A DNA stretch of 21,142 bases from an uncultured Eubacteriales bacterium (lineage in GTDB: Bacteria; Bacillota; Clostridia; Oscillospirales; Acutalibacteraceae): NCBI GenBank assembly GCA_900320235.1, contig ONRO01000069.1:1-21142 (forward strand), written 5' to 3'. Within the stretch, counting starts at the first letter, position 1. Each line of letters starts with the position of its first letter. The notes under the pieces are model-generated. The model had not been told where the DNA came from. It was given only the letters and a program-made list of their open reading frames with translations, and did no database searches. The position numbers were made by a program, and so were the translations under genes. Below, in pieces: positions 6,558 to 13,269 of the stretch.

Positions 6558-8765
6558 TTAAAGTTTATGATTATTACCTGTCAGAGGTTTGAAACGGTTT
6601 TCTTCTATGACAACAGTTTTCTTTGCTGAGAGTGCTCTTTTTGCCATTTCAGCGAATTCTCTTTGTGAATTATGCGGTTTCTTTCCTCTTCTGTCTATCA
6701 GCTCATAAGAAGTGTCCGGCTGCTGGATACGGGTATTCAGAACATCCCTGAGCATTGTTTCTATTATACTGAAGCTTCTGTCGATAAGATCAGGATCCTC
6801 TATCGGGAACACAAGCTCAACTCTTTTATCAAGATTTCTCTGCATCCAGTCTGCCGATCCCATATATATCTTTTTATTTCCGCCGTTTTCAAAAATAAAA
6901 ATACGGCTGTGCTCAAGAAGCTGACCGACAATACTTCTCACGGTTATATTTTCACTGATTCCCTTTATACCCGGAACGAGACAGCAGATTCCTCTTACGA
7001 TAAGGGTTATCTTTACTCCTGCCTTAGATGCCTCATAGAGAAGCTTTATTATTGACGGATCTACAAGCGAATTTATCTTTGCGACAATTCCCGACGGCAA
7101 TCCGGCAAGAGCATTTTCTGTTTCATGCCTGATCATTTCCTCAAAGAAATCCCTCAGTCCGGTTGGAGCCACCTTCATTTTATTATATACTGGCGGTGTA
7201 CTGTATCCTGTGATTACATTGAAAAGTGAAGAAGCATCTTCTCCGAATTGTTCGTCACAGGTAAACAGACCAATATCGGTATAAAAACGTGCGGTACTGT
7301 CATTATAATTACCCGTTCCCATATGCAAATAACGTCTGAGTCCGTCTGCTTCCTTTCTGACGACAAGAACGATTTTACAATGAGTTTTCAGTCCCTGAAG
7401 GCCGTATATTACATGGCATCCGGCTTTTTCCAGTTTTTTTGCCCAACCGATATTGTTTTCCTCATCAAATCTTGCCTTCAGCTCGACCAGTACAGTTACC
7501 TGTTTACCGTTTTCTGCTGCCTTTATTAGAGCAGCAATTATCGGCGAATGACCGCTTACACGATACAGTGTCTGTTTTATTGCGAGAACATCAGGATCCT
7601 TTGCAGCCTGATTTATAAATTTGATCACACTGTCAAAGCTTTCATACGGATGATGAACCATTCTGTCCTTATCACGGATAGCCTCAAAGAAATCCTCATA
7701 GCCGAAGAAATCTGCAGGAGGCTCAACAGGAATTATCGGTTTGAACTGAAGGTCATCCAGACCATCGATCCTTGCAAATTTTGAAAGGAATGTCAGATCA
7801 AGAGGACCATTCACCTCATAGATCTCACTGCTGCTGACATCAAGCATATCAATGAGAAACTCCCTGAGAGATTCATCGCTTCTTACAGACATTTCAAGTC
7901 TTACCGGATCACCTCGCTGACGCTTTTTAAGTGAATGTTTTATTTCAACAAGAAGATCATCAGCATCCTCATCGATATCAAGATCACTGTCTCTTGTTAT
8001 TCTGAACGGCAGATATGCTTTTATCTTATAAAGCTCAAAAAGCTCGGACAGCTTGTCTATAATAATATCCTCAAGCATTACAAATGCTCTGCAGTTATCG
8101 CTTTCGACCTCAAAATACCTTGATACGATCGAGGGCACCTGAACAACTGCAAAGATATCCTCGCTTTCCTTTGACAGGCGTACAGCAATATTAAGGCTCT
8201 TGTTCATAAGAAGCGGGAACGGCCTTGATGTATCCACAGCAAGCGGTGTCAGTATCGGAAAAATAAACTTATCAAAATACCGGTCAACCTGCTGACGCTG
8301 AGTTTTATTCAGTTCATCTATTTTAAGAAATCTGAGCTTGTTTTTTCTCAGTGCCGGAATAAGTGAACGGTTCAGACAGGAATACTGTTTCTTTGCAAAA
8401 TCATGAATTTTTTCTGTCAGAAGTTCAAACTGCTTTTCAGCGCTCATTCCTGATTCATCAGGCTTTTTTCCCTTTGTCGAATGCATCCTGTCCATCACGC
8501 CGGCAACCCTGACCATAAAAAACTCGTCAAGGTTTGACGCTGTTATTGCAAGAAAATTAAGACGCTCGAGTATTGGGTTATCCTTTTCAAATGCTTCCTC
8601 AAGAACACGGCTGTTAAAATCCATCCAGCTCAGTTCTCTGTTATGATAAGGAAAATCAGGCGGTGAACAAAGCTTTGTAGGCTTTAGCTTTGCTTTTGAA
8701 GCCGGTCTGACTTTTTCCTTGCCGTCTTTTTTGATTCTGACTTCCTCTTTTTTCTTATCGCTCAC
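6558..8765 (-). CDS. ppk1: Polyphosphate kinase (PPK1)
   Basis: Reversibly transfers the ATP gamma-phosphate onto polyphosphate. The 735-residue protein has the PPK order: N-terminal domain (FPYHNRELSWMDFNSRVLEE near 38-57), middle domain, and two phospholipase-D-like catalytic domains. The histidines matching E. coli His435 and His454 are present at 462 (LKTHCK) and 481 (LHMGTGNYN), with the correct 19-residue spacing. The start is taken as the GTG at 8765, with AAAGGTGA 5 nt upstream; the in-frame GTG at 8774 is part of that ribosome site. The N-terminus has about 35 extra basic residues. The promoter is at 8947-8975 and a leader of about 175 nt carries terminator-like and alternative pairings. 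pfkA follows 56 bp downstream. Confidence 0.95.
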   Translation of the reverse strand: MSDKKKEEVRIKKDGKEKVRPASKAKLKPTKLCSPPDFPYHNRELSWMDFNSRVLEEAFEKDNPILERLNFLAITASNLDEFFMVRVAGVMDRMHSTKGKKPDESGMSAEKQFELLTEKIHDFAKKQYSCLNRSLIPALRKNKLRFLKIDELNKTQRQQVDRYFDKFIFPILTPLAVDTSRPFPLLMNKSLNIAVRLSKESEDIFAVVQVPSIVSRYFEVESDNCRAFVMLEDIIIDKLSELFELYKIKAYLPFRITRDSDLDIDEDADDLLVEIKHSLKKRQRGDPVRLEMSVRSDESLREFLIDMLDVSSSEIYEVNGPLDLTFLSKFARIDGLDDLQFKPIIPVEPPADFFGYEDFFEAIRDKDRMVHHPYESFDSVIKFINQAAKDPDVLAIKQTLYRVSGHSPIIAALIKAAENGKQVTVLVELKARFDEENNIGWAKKLEKAGCHVIYGLQGLKTHCKIVLVVRKEADGLRRYLHMGTGNYNDSTARFYTDIGLFTCDEQFGEDASSLFNVITGYSTPPVYNKMKVAPTGLRDFFEEMIRHETENALAGLPSGIVAKINSLVDPSIIKLLYEASKAGVKITLIVRGICCLVPGIKGISENITVRSIVGQLLEHSRIFIFENGGNKKIYMGSADWMQRNLDKRVELVFPIEDPDLIDRSFSIIETMLRDVLNTRIQQPDTSYELIDRRGKKPHNSQREFAEMAKRALSAKKTVVIEENRFKPLTGNNHKL

Positions 8766-8788
8766 GATAATCACCTTTCATCCGGCTG

Positions 8789-8825
8789 AAAAAAATCCGG
8801 AGCTTATTTGCCGTTGAATCTCCGG
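8789..8825 (-). terminator. Terminator-like hairpin in the ppk leader (candidate attenuator)
   Basis: CCGGAG (8825-8820) pairs with CTCCGG (8802-8797) across a 17-nt loop, followed by A and seven U residues (8795-8789), 23 nt before the ppk GTG. The 5' arm can instead pair with an upstream segment AATTTCCGG (8881-8873) over 9 bp including one G-U pair, which would dissolve the hairpin. The stem is short and the loop large, so termination strength is uncertain. Confidence 0.5.
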
Positions 8826-8940
8826 GACAATCCATGAAATTATAAAAACAAAAGCTGTATCAACAGCAATATCCGGAAATTCAGTCAATCATTTCTTACA
8901 AAGTGTTTATGAAAACATATCTCTTTAAGCAAAAACACTT
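8826..8940 (-). promoter_or_regulatory. Structured 5' leader of ppk
   Basis: From the predicted start near 8940 the RNA opens with AAGTGTTT, which pairs with AAACACTT at 8908-8901. Further on, AATTTCCGG (8881-8873) can pair with the 5' arm of the terminator-like hairpin. Between them GCTGT and ACAGC (8867-8854) form a 5-bp hairpin with loop TGAT, followed by TTTTGTTTTT, itself terminator-like. I recognise no known riboswitch consensus. Confidence 0.45.
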
Positions 8941-8946
8941 TTATTT

Positions 8947-8975
8947 ATTATAACAAACAATTTTTCGTATTTCAA
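8947..8975 (-). promoter_or_regulatory. Promoter of ppk-pfkA
   Basis: On the minus strand TTGAAA (8975-8970) is followed after 17 bp by a perfect TATAAT (8952-8947). The start would be near 8940, exactly where the 5' stem of the leader begins. Confidence 0.8.
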
Positions 8976-9236
8976 GATATTTTTGTTTATTTTCTCAGGC
9001 TTATTTTGCCACTCAGAGAAGTCATTTACTGCTGCAAAAAAAGAAACGAATAACCGACCGTATCACTCAGCGGGTTATCCGTATATTTACTTAGAATATA
9101 TTTTCATTGAACGACGATGGATTTGACATTGTGTTACCAAAATAGTATCTTGTGTTACCACGAGATATTATATGTGTTTAAAATCAGCTTTATAAAAGGT
9201 TTTTTTAATTACAATAAAATTTATTTTCATAATAAA
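8976..9236. other. Intergenic region between ssrA and the ppk promoter
   Basis: No coding frame is supported here. The region holds the terminator at 9036-9081 and a pair of 11-bp direct repeats TTGTGTTACCA at 9129-9139 and 9150-9160, 21 bp apart. A plus-strand promoter-like TTGACA (9123-9128), 17 bp, TATCTT (9146-9151) overlaps the repeats and would point into ssrA from its 3' side. The remainder is AT-rich. Confidence 0.5.
9036..9081 (-). terminator. Terminator at the end of the dnaX-ssrA block
   Basis: CGGATAACC (9081-9073) pairs with GGTTATTCG (9055-9047) over 9 bp with one G-U pair, followed on the minus strand by TTTCTTTTTTT (9046-9036). It lies about 155 nt beyond the mature tmRNA 3' end, so the primary transcript would carry a 3' trailer. 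Confidence 0.8.
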
Positions 9237-9592
9237 TGGTGGAGGTGAGGAGAATCGAACTCCTGTCCGAAAGGCTATCCGGTCGGTTTTCTCCGAGCGC
9301 AGTCTGTGTTTGAGGATTCCCCCCGCGGCACGCCCACAGACAGGCCTGCCGTTTCGGTAGTCTTTAAATCATGACAGAGAGCAAGACTCATCTCTGTTCA
9401 CGTTCACCACTAAGTCGACGCCCGTACAGAGCCGTGGTACTCACTGCACGAACGCTTGCCTAATTAAGCGGCAAGGGCAACAGTTTTTTTGTTGTCGTTT
9501 ATTATTTAAGTTTTACGGATTTTATAGCGGTTCCGCAATGCCGCTGCTCGCTTGCCGGCGTTCCCGCCCCCCGTCGAAACCATTGCACCCCC
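9237..9592 (-). ncRNA. ssrA: Transfer-messenger RNA (tmRNA)
   Basis: A 356-nt one-piece tmRNA. The 5' end GGGGGTG (9592-9586) pairs over 7 bp with CACCTCC before the encoded A-CCA end (9247-9237). The 5' segment TGGTTTCGACGGGG and the T-arm sequence GGAGTTCGATTCTCC are diagnostic. With SmpB, tmRNA enters stalled ribosomes as a tRNA-Ala mimic and adds a degradation tag. The tag frame ends in the classic Val-Ala-Leu-Ala-Ala followed by TAA. It lies 37 bp after smpB with no good promoter in the gap, so it may be processed from the smpB transcript; a promoter inside smpB was not excluded. Confidence 0.96.
9464..9502 (-). other. ssrA: tmRNA tag-peptide reading frame
   Basis: Read in the frame that ends in ALAA, codons from 9502 give I-N-D-N-K-K-T-V-A-L-A-A and a TAA at 9466-9464. 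The AAC GAC that follows the first codon aligns with the AAC GAC after the GCA resume codon of E. coli tmRNA, so the resume codon here would be AUA (Ile). Upstream in frame are another ATA (9505-9503) and then a TAA stop. The exact resume position is inferred from that alignment. Confidence 0.7.
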
Positions 9593-9599
9593 ATGTATA

Positions 9600-9618
9600 T
9601 TAACCGATAATCGGTTAA
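9600..9618. promoter_or_regulatory. Palindrome between smpB and ssrA
   Basis: A perfect 9-bp inverted repeat TTAACCGAT / ATCGGTTAA with a single central base sits 11 bp after the smpB stop codon and 7 bp before the tmRNA 5' end. It could be an operator, or a short RNA hairpin helping 5' processing. A TAATAT resembling a -10 box overlaps its edge (9602-9597), but no matching -35 is seen. Confidence 0.5.
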
Positions 9619-9629
9619 AGTCGGATATC

Positions 9630-10097
9630 TTATCTGTTTCTTTCCTTTACAGCTCTTTCTATATCACGCTTTGCCTGACGCTGAGCCATATCTTCTCTTT
9701 TGTCATAGAGTTTTTTACCCTTACAAAGTCCGAGTTTCAGCTTGACATGTGATCCCTTGAAATAAAGTGCAAGCGGTATCAGTGAAAAGCCTTCCTGCTT
9801 GACAGTTCCGAAAAGCTTCATTATCTCACGCTTATGCATCAGAAGCCTTCGCACTCTCATCGGGTCACGGTTAAAGATATTGCCCTGCTCATATGGGCTG
9901 ATATGCATACCTTTGACCCAAAGCTCTCCGTCCTCAACTGTGCACCAGGCATCCTTGAGGTTTACTCTTCCCTGTCTGAGCGATTTCACCTCTGTGCCGC
10001 ACAATTCTATACCTGCTTCATAGCTTTCTATGACGAAATAATCATGGAATGCCTTTTTATTCTGAGCTATTGTATTATCAGGCTGTTTTTTCGCCAT
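9630..10097 (-). CDS. smpB: SsrA-binding protein SmpB
   Basis: SmpB binds tmRNA and delivers it to stalled ribosomes for trans-translation. The 155-residue product has the family pattern: AQNKKAFHDYFVIESYEAGIELCGTEVKSLR near the N-terminus, then NLKDAWC, the central IFNRDPMRVRRLLMHKREI, and a basic C-terminal tail (KLYDKREDMAQRQAKRDIER) that occupies the mRNA channel in known structures. The start is the ATG at 10097, matching the usual MAKK-type N-terminus, with AAGGTG 9 nt upstream; the frame continues upstream to 10160 only by chance, across the recR end and a hairpin. Its RNA partner gene ssrA follows after 37 bp. Adjacent smpB-ssrA is common in bacteria. Confidence 0.97.
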   Translation of the reverse strand: MAKKQPDNTIAQNKKAFHDYFVIESYEAGIELCGTEVKSLRQGRVNLKDAWCTVEDGELWVKGMHISPYEQGNIFNRDPMRVRRLLMHKREIMKLFGTVKQEGFSLIPLALYFKGSHVKLKLGLCKGKKLYDKREDMAQRQAKRDIERAVKERNR

Positions 10098-10120
10098 AGA
10101 ATCCACCACCTTATCCTGAT

Positions 10121-10147
10121 AATGCAGGGTACGATGTACCCTGCATT
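10121..10147 (-). repeat. Perfect intercistronic hairpin between recR and smpB
   Basis: A 12-bp perfect inverted repeat (10121-10132 with 10136-10147, arms AATGCAGGGTAC and GTACCCTGCATT) with a 3-nt loop starts 2 nt after the recR stop codon and ends 6 nt before the smpB AAGGTG site. No U run follows on the minus strand, so it is not a standard terminator. RNA stabilisation, RNase processing or a DNA operator are possible. Confidence 0.7.
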
Positions 10148-10149
10148 GT

Positions 10150-10755
10150 TCATATTTCATTTCTGTATTCCAGTGATCTTGACAATGTCATCTCATCTGC
10201 ATACTGAAGATCACTGCCAACTGAGATTCCATATCCCAGTCTTGTGACTTTTATTTTCATAGGCTTGATAAGCTTTGAAATATACATTGCTGTTGCCTCA
10301 CCTGTAACAGAAGGATCTGTCGCCATTATGACTTCTTTGATACCGCCTTTTTTCAGTCGATTAATCAGACTTCTGATGTCTATCATATCAGGGTCTATTC
10401 CCTCAGCCGGTGACAACAGTCCATGAAGAACATGATATCTGCATCTTAGCACCCTGCTTTTTTCAAAAGCAACAATATCTCTTGGTCTTGTTACAACACA
10501 GATTATGCTTTTATCCCTTGACGGATCACTGCAGATCGAACATACTTTCTGATCGGTATAATTGCCGCATATCTCACATTTATGTATTTTGTCATGTGCA
10601 TTTATTATTGCCCTCACAAGATGATCCACTTCTTTTTCATCCGACTCTATAATATGATAGGCGATCCTTTCTGCTGATCTCCTTCCGATATTCGGCAGCC
10701 GCTGTATCGCTTCAACAAGTTCTTCATATACAGGGATACTATTAAACCCTGCCAT
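10150..10755 (-). CDS. recR: Recombination protein RecR
   Basis: RecR works with RecO and RecF to load RecA at gapped DNA. The 201-residue protein has the N-terminal helix-hairpin-helix region (LVEAIQRLPNIGRRSAERIAYHI, 13-35), a four-cysteine zinc motif (C60, C63, C72, C75), a Toprim domain (about 80-175) with EVIMATDPSVTGEATAMYI, and the C-terminal Walker-B-like TRLGYGISVGSDLQYADEMTL. The length is normal for the family. Its ATG lies 2 nt after the stop codon of ybaB (TGA TC ATG) with only a weak ribosome site, so translation is probably coupled. The order dnaX-ybaB-recR is conserved across Firmicutes. Confidence 0.97.
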   Translation of the reverse strand: MAGFNSIPVYEELVEAIQRLPNIGRRSAERIAYHIIESDEKEVDHLVRAIINAHDKIHKCEICGNYTDQKVCSICSDPSRDKSIICVVTRPRDIVAFEKSRVLRCRYHVLHGLLSPAEGIDPDMIDIRSLINRLKKGGIKEVIMATDPSVTGEATAMYISKLIKPMKIKVTRLGYGISVGSDLQYADEMTLSRSLEYRNEI

Positions 10756-10757
10756 GA

Positions 10758-11108
10758 TCAGAACAATCCGGGAACGTTAAGTCCGCCTGATATCTTATCC
10801 ATTGTATCAGCCTTCTCATCTCTTGCGATACGGATTGCCTCATTAACTGCTGCAATTACAAGGTCGCTGAGCATATCGATATCCTCAGGATCAACAACAT
10901 CCTTGCTGATCTCGATCGACTTTATCTCAAGGCTGCCTTTAACTACTGCCTTTACTGCTCCGCCGCCTGAAGCTGCGCTGTATTCCTTTTCATCGAGCTC
11001 CTTGCTTGCAGCATCCATTTCTTCCTGCATTTTCTGAGCCTGACGAGCAAGCTGCTGAATATTGGTATTTCCACCGTTACTGTATCCTTTTGGTAATCTT
11101 GCTTTCAT
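10758..11108 (-). CDS. ybaB: Nucleoid-associated protein, YbaB/EbfC family
   Basis: A 116-residue small DNA-binding protein encoded between dnaX and recR, as in many bacteria. The family core is clear: NIQQLARQAQKMQEEMDAASKELDEKEYSA, then the GGGAVKAVVKGSLEIKSIEI strand region, and DIDMLSDLVIAAVNEAIRIARDEKADTM, ending in the glycine-rich GLNVPGLF tail. A short basic extension MKARLPKGYSNGG precedes the core. The ATG at 11108 has GGAGG 8 nt upstream. YbaB forms dimers that bind DNA; a role in recombination or repair with RecR is inferred from context, not shown. Confidence 0.95.
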   Translation of the reverse strand: MKARLPKGYSNGGNTNIQQLARQAQKMQEEMDAASKELDEKEYSAASGGGAVKAVVKGSLEIKSIEISKDVVDPEDIDMLSDLVIAAVNEAIRIARDEKADTMDKISGGLNVPGLF

Positions 11109-11194
11109 TTTAATTGCCTCCGTTTTTTTATAATTATAATTATATAAGATTCGTCATTGCGAACCTATCAAGCGATAATAATTACCGCTGATTT

Positions 11195-12778
11195 TCAGTT
11201 TTCCTCGACATTCACTCCTGATGCTTTCAGATCACTTATGAACAGGCTGAGAGGGTCGTCCTCTTTTTTCTCATCAGGATAGCTGTATCTTCCGAGCTTA
11301 TATTCCTCTCCGGTAAGGTTTCTTACTGTTTCCCTTACTTTATCACGAAGCTCTGCTTTTCTCAGACATTCAAAGCAGATATCCTTGTCAGAATCAACAA
11401 GTATATATCTTCCCGAAATATATGCCTTACTTCCGGAGAAGCCTGCCGCAACTGTCGGAGAATAATTGGATATTTCCTCAACGACCTCAGGCCATCTTGA
11501 AAAAGCAACTGCATTACTGCGCAGTTTTTCCATCTCTTCAGCTCCCGGTCTTTTGGCAGGCGCAAGCATTGTTTTCTGCCGTGCAGCCGGTGAAGACTCA
11601 GTTCTTTGCAAAACGCCTTTGTTTGACACAATATACTTTTCAATTGCAGCAAGACGCTTTTCAAATGACGGATCTGCTGAAACATTCTTTACTGTGTCTG
11701 CGGAACAAAGCTTCACCGCAGTCATTTCCATTTCGATCCTGCGGTTTGCACCGCGCAGCATTTTTTCCTGTGCGTCCTGCAGTATTCCGATTGCTCTGAC
11801 GATATCATCAAGCTGTACAGACATTGCCTGAGCATGTGCCTTTTCAAATTCGCTTTCAGACATTATTATAATATTCCTTGGCTGCTTCATTGTCTTGATC
11901 AGCATAAGCTCACGGTAATGCTCAATAAGCTCCTCACACAGTCTTGCCATATCCTTACTGTTTTTATAAAGCTCATCTATCATTTCAATGAAAGCCGTAC
12001 TGTCATGTGCTTTGACAGAATCAGCTATTCTGATCAGGTGGCTCTTATCAGCAAGTCCGGCTGTCAGGCGGACAATTTCTTCCGTTATATGTCCTTCACT
12101 TCTGCCCATGCACTGATCAAGCAGTGACAATGCATCTCTCATCGCACCGTCGGCAATGCCTGCAACAAGAAGTGCAGCTTCTTCATCTATTTCAACATTT
12201 TCCTGTTCACAGACATATTCAAGTCTTTTTGCGATATCCTCAGGTGAGATCCTGTGAAAATCGAATCTCTGGCATCTTGAGAGTATTGTCGCCGGTATCT
12301 TGTGCACCTCCGTTGTTGCAAGTATGAACAACACATATCCCGGAGGTTCCTCAAGTGTTTTCAGGAGCGCATTGAACGCCCCTATTGAAAGCATATGCAC
12401 CTCGTCTATAATATATACCCTGTATTTTGTTTTTGCAGGTGTGAAATTTGCTTCCTCTCGGAGAGTACGAATATCTTCCACACCGTTATTGCTTGCTGCG
12501 TCGATCTCAACAACATCAAGAATTGTTCCTTCATCTATTCCTCTGCAGATCTCACATTCTCCGCAGGGATCCCCGTTCTCAGGGTTAAGGCAGTTTACAG
12601 CCTTTGACAGGATTTTTGAACATGTTGTCTTTCCTGTTCCTCTTGACCCGGTAAAAAGATATGCATGAGCAAGTCTTCCGGATTCAAGCTCATTTTTCAG
12701 AGTATCAGTGACCTGACGCTGACCGATAACATCAGAAAAAAACCTCGGCCGGTATTTTCTGTACAATACCCGATACAT
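11195..12778 (-). CDS. dnaX: DNA polymerase III subunit gamma/tau (DnaX)
   Basis: ATPase of the replicative clamp loader. The 527-residue protein starts MYRVLYRKYRPRFFSDVIGQ, the family signature. It has Walker A GSRGTGKT at 44-51, a zinc module with C63, C72, C75 and C78, Walker B IIDEVH at 123-128 and the SRC motif in ILSRCQRF. The C-terminal third is variable, as expected for tau. I saw no clear slippery site for a gamma frameshift. The start is the ATG at 12778, with AGGGGTGA 4 nt upstream; the frame also runs 11 codons further upstream. The SRP RNA gene precedes it and ybaB follows after 86 bp, as in Bacillus subtilis. Confidence 0.96.
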   Translation of the reverse strand: MYRVLYRKYRPRFFSDVIGQRQVTDTLKNELESGRLAHAYLFTGSRGTGKTTCSKILSKAVNCLNPENGDPCGECEICRGIDEGTILDVVEIDAASNNGVEDIRTLREEANFTPAKTKYRVYIIDEVHMLSIGAFNALLKTLEEPPGYVLFILATTEVHKIPATILSRCQRFDFHRISPEDIAKRLEYVCEQENVEIDEEAALLVAGIADGAMRDALSLLDQCMGRSEGHITEEIVRLTAGLADKSHLIRIADSVKAHDSTAFIEMIDELYKNSKDMARLCEELIEHYRELMLIKTMKQPRNIIIMSESEFEKAHAQAMSVQLDDIVRAIGILQDAQEKMLRGANRRIEMEMTAVKLCSADTVKNVSADPSFEKRLAAIEKYIVSNKGVLQRTESSPAARQKTMLAPAKRPGAEEMEKLRSNAVAFSRWPEVVEEISNYSPTVAAGFSGSKAYISGRYILVDSDKDICFECLRKAELRDKVRETVRNLTGEEYKLGRYSYPDEKKEDDPLSLFISDLKASGVNVEEN

Positions 12779-12903
12779 ACCCTCACCCCTTTTTTGAATA
12801 GCATTGAGCAAAGCAGAATATATTCAGACATTCTGCACCAGTCTGATACTTCGGCAAGCCTGATGCCGGGTTATTCCGATTCCCTCAAAGCAGTCTGTAC
12901 ATA
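12779..12903 (-). other. Leader between the SRP RNA and dnaX
   Basis: Between the SRP RNA terminator and dnaX, GCAGAAT and ATTCTGC can pair around a 10-nt loop, and a CAGACTG segment occurs twice. No clear promoter is visible, so dnaX may depend on read-through from the SRP RNA promoter. No gene is seen. Confidence 0.4.
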
Positions 12904-13106
12904 AAAAAACAAGACAGACCGCACAGCGGTGCCATACGCTTGGAGACACGGACGAACAGACTTACTGTATCGCACAGCTGTGCACGCTTAATGCTGCTCG
13001 GTTCCCCGCCTGACATGGTTCACGGCGAGCCGTCGTACAGCGCCTGCCCGTTCGCATCTCCAAAAGTATGATTCTGTCTTGCATACCTACTCCGCCTCAA
13101 GGCGAC
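12904..13106 (-). ncRNA. ffs: Signal recognition particle RNA
   Basis: On the minus strand the helix-8 signature is intact: GTCAGG (13014-13009), CGG-GGAA-CCG (13008-12999) and AGCAGC. The 5' CAAGACAG (13081-13074) pairs over 8 bp with CTGTCTTG (12917-12910) next to the terminal U run, and TTTTGGAGA pairs with TCTCCAAG farther in, giving the long SRP rod. A 5' hairpin CGCC-TTGA-GGCG (13104-13093) may represent a reduced Alu-like domain. About 203 nt is between the ~100-nt small type and the ~270-nt Bacillus type. It binds Ffh and targets membrane proteins to SecYEG. The 3' stem plus seven U residues (12909-12903) is its terminator. The place before dnaX matches B. subtilis. Confidence 0.92.
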
Positions 13107-13112
13107 AAACAT

Positions 13113-13141
13113 ATTATACTATATCTTTTTAAAAAAATCAA
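13113..13141 (-). promoter_or_regulatory. Promoter of the SRP RNA gene
   Basis: On the minus strand TTGATT (13141-13136) is followed after 17 bp by a perfect TATAAT (13118-13113). Initiation about 7 nt later, near 13106, gives the 5' end used for the RNA. Read-through of the SRP terminator could also feed dnaX, since no other good promoter was seen at 12779-12902. Confidence 0.85.
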
Positions 13142-13240
13142 CATTTATTTTATTTTTCTGCACACATTTTTATCTGCGTGATTCTGTTGACGGCTTAACC
13201 TGTTATAGCTTATTATTTCTGAGATATTATTATTATTGAT

Positions 13241-13269
13241 TTGCCTTTACCGGAAATATATGATATACT
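13241..13269 (+). promoter_or_regulatory. Promoter of the PAP2 phosphatase gene
   Basis: TTGCCT (13241-13246), 17 bp, TATACT (13264-13269). An overlapping alternative is TTGATT (13236-13241), 17 bp, TATGAT (13259-13264). The leader of about 140 nt contains a perfect 8-bp hairpin, AGATCCGG with CCGGATCT (13292-13299 and 13308-13315), without a U run. Confidence 0.6.

Noticed and set aside
9237..9265. An integrated element using the ssrA 3' end
   Set aside because: No second copy of the tmRNA 3' end and no integrase gene is found in the window; the next gene is ppk.
11109..11194. A separate promoter for ybaB-recR
   Set aside because: A TATAAT exists, but the TTGATA upstream is 21 bp away and other -35 candidates are poor.
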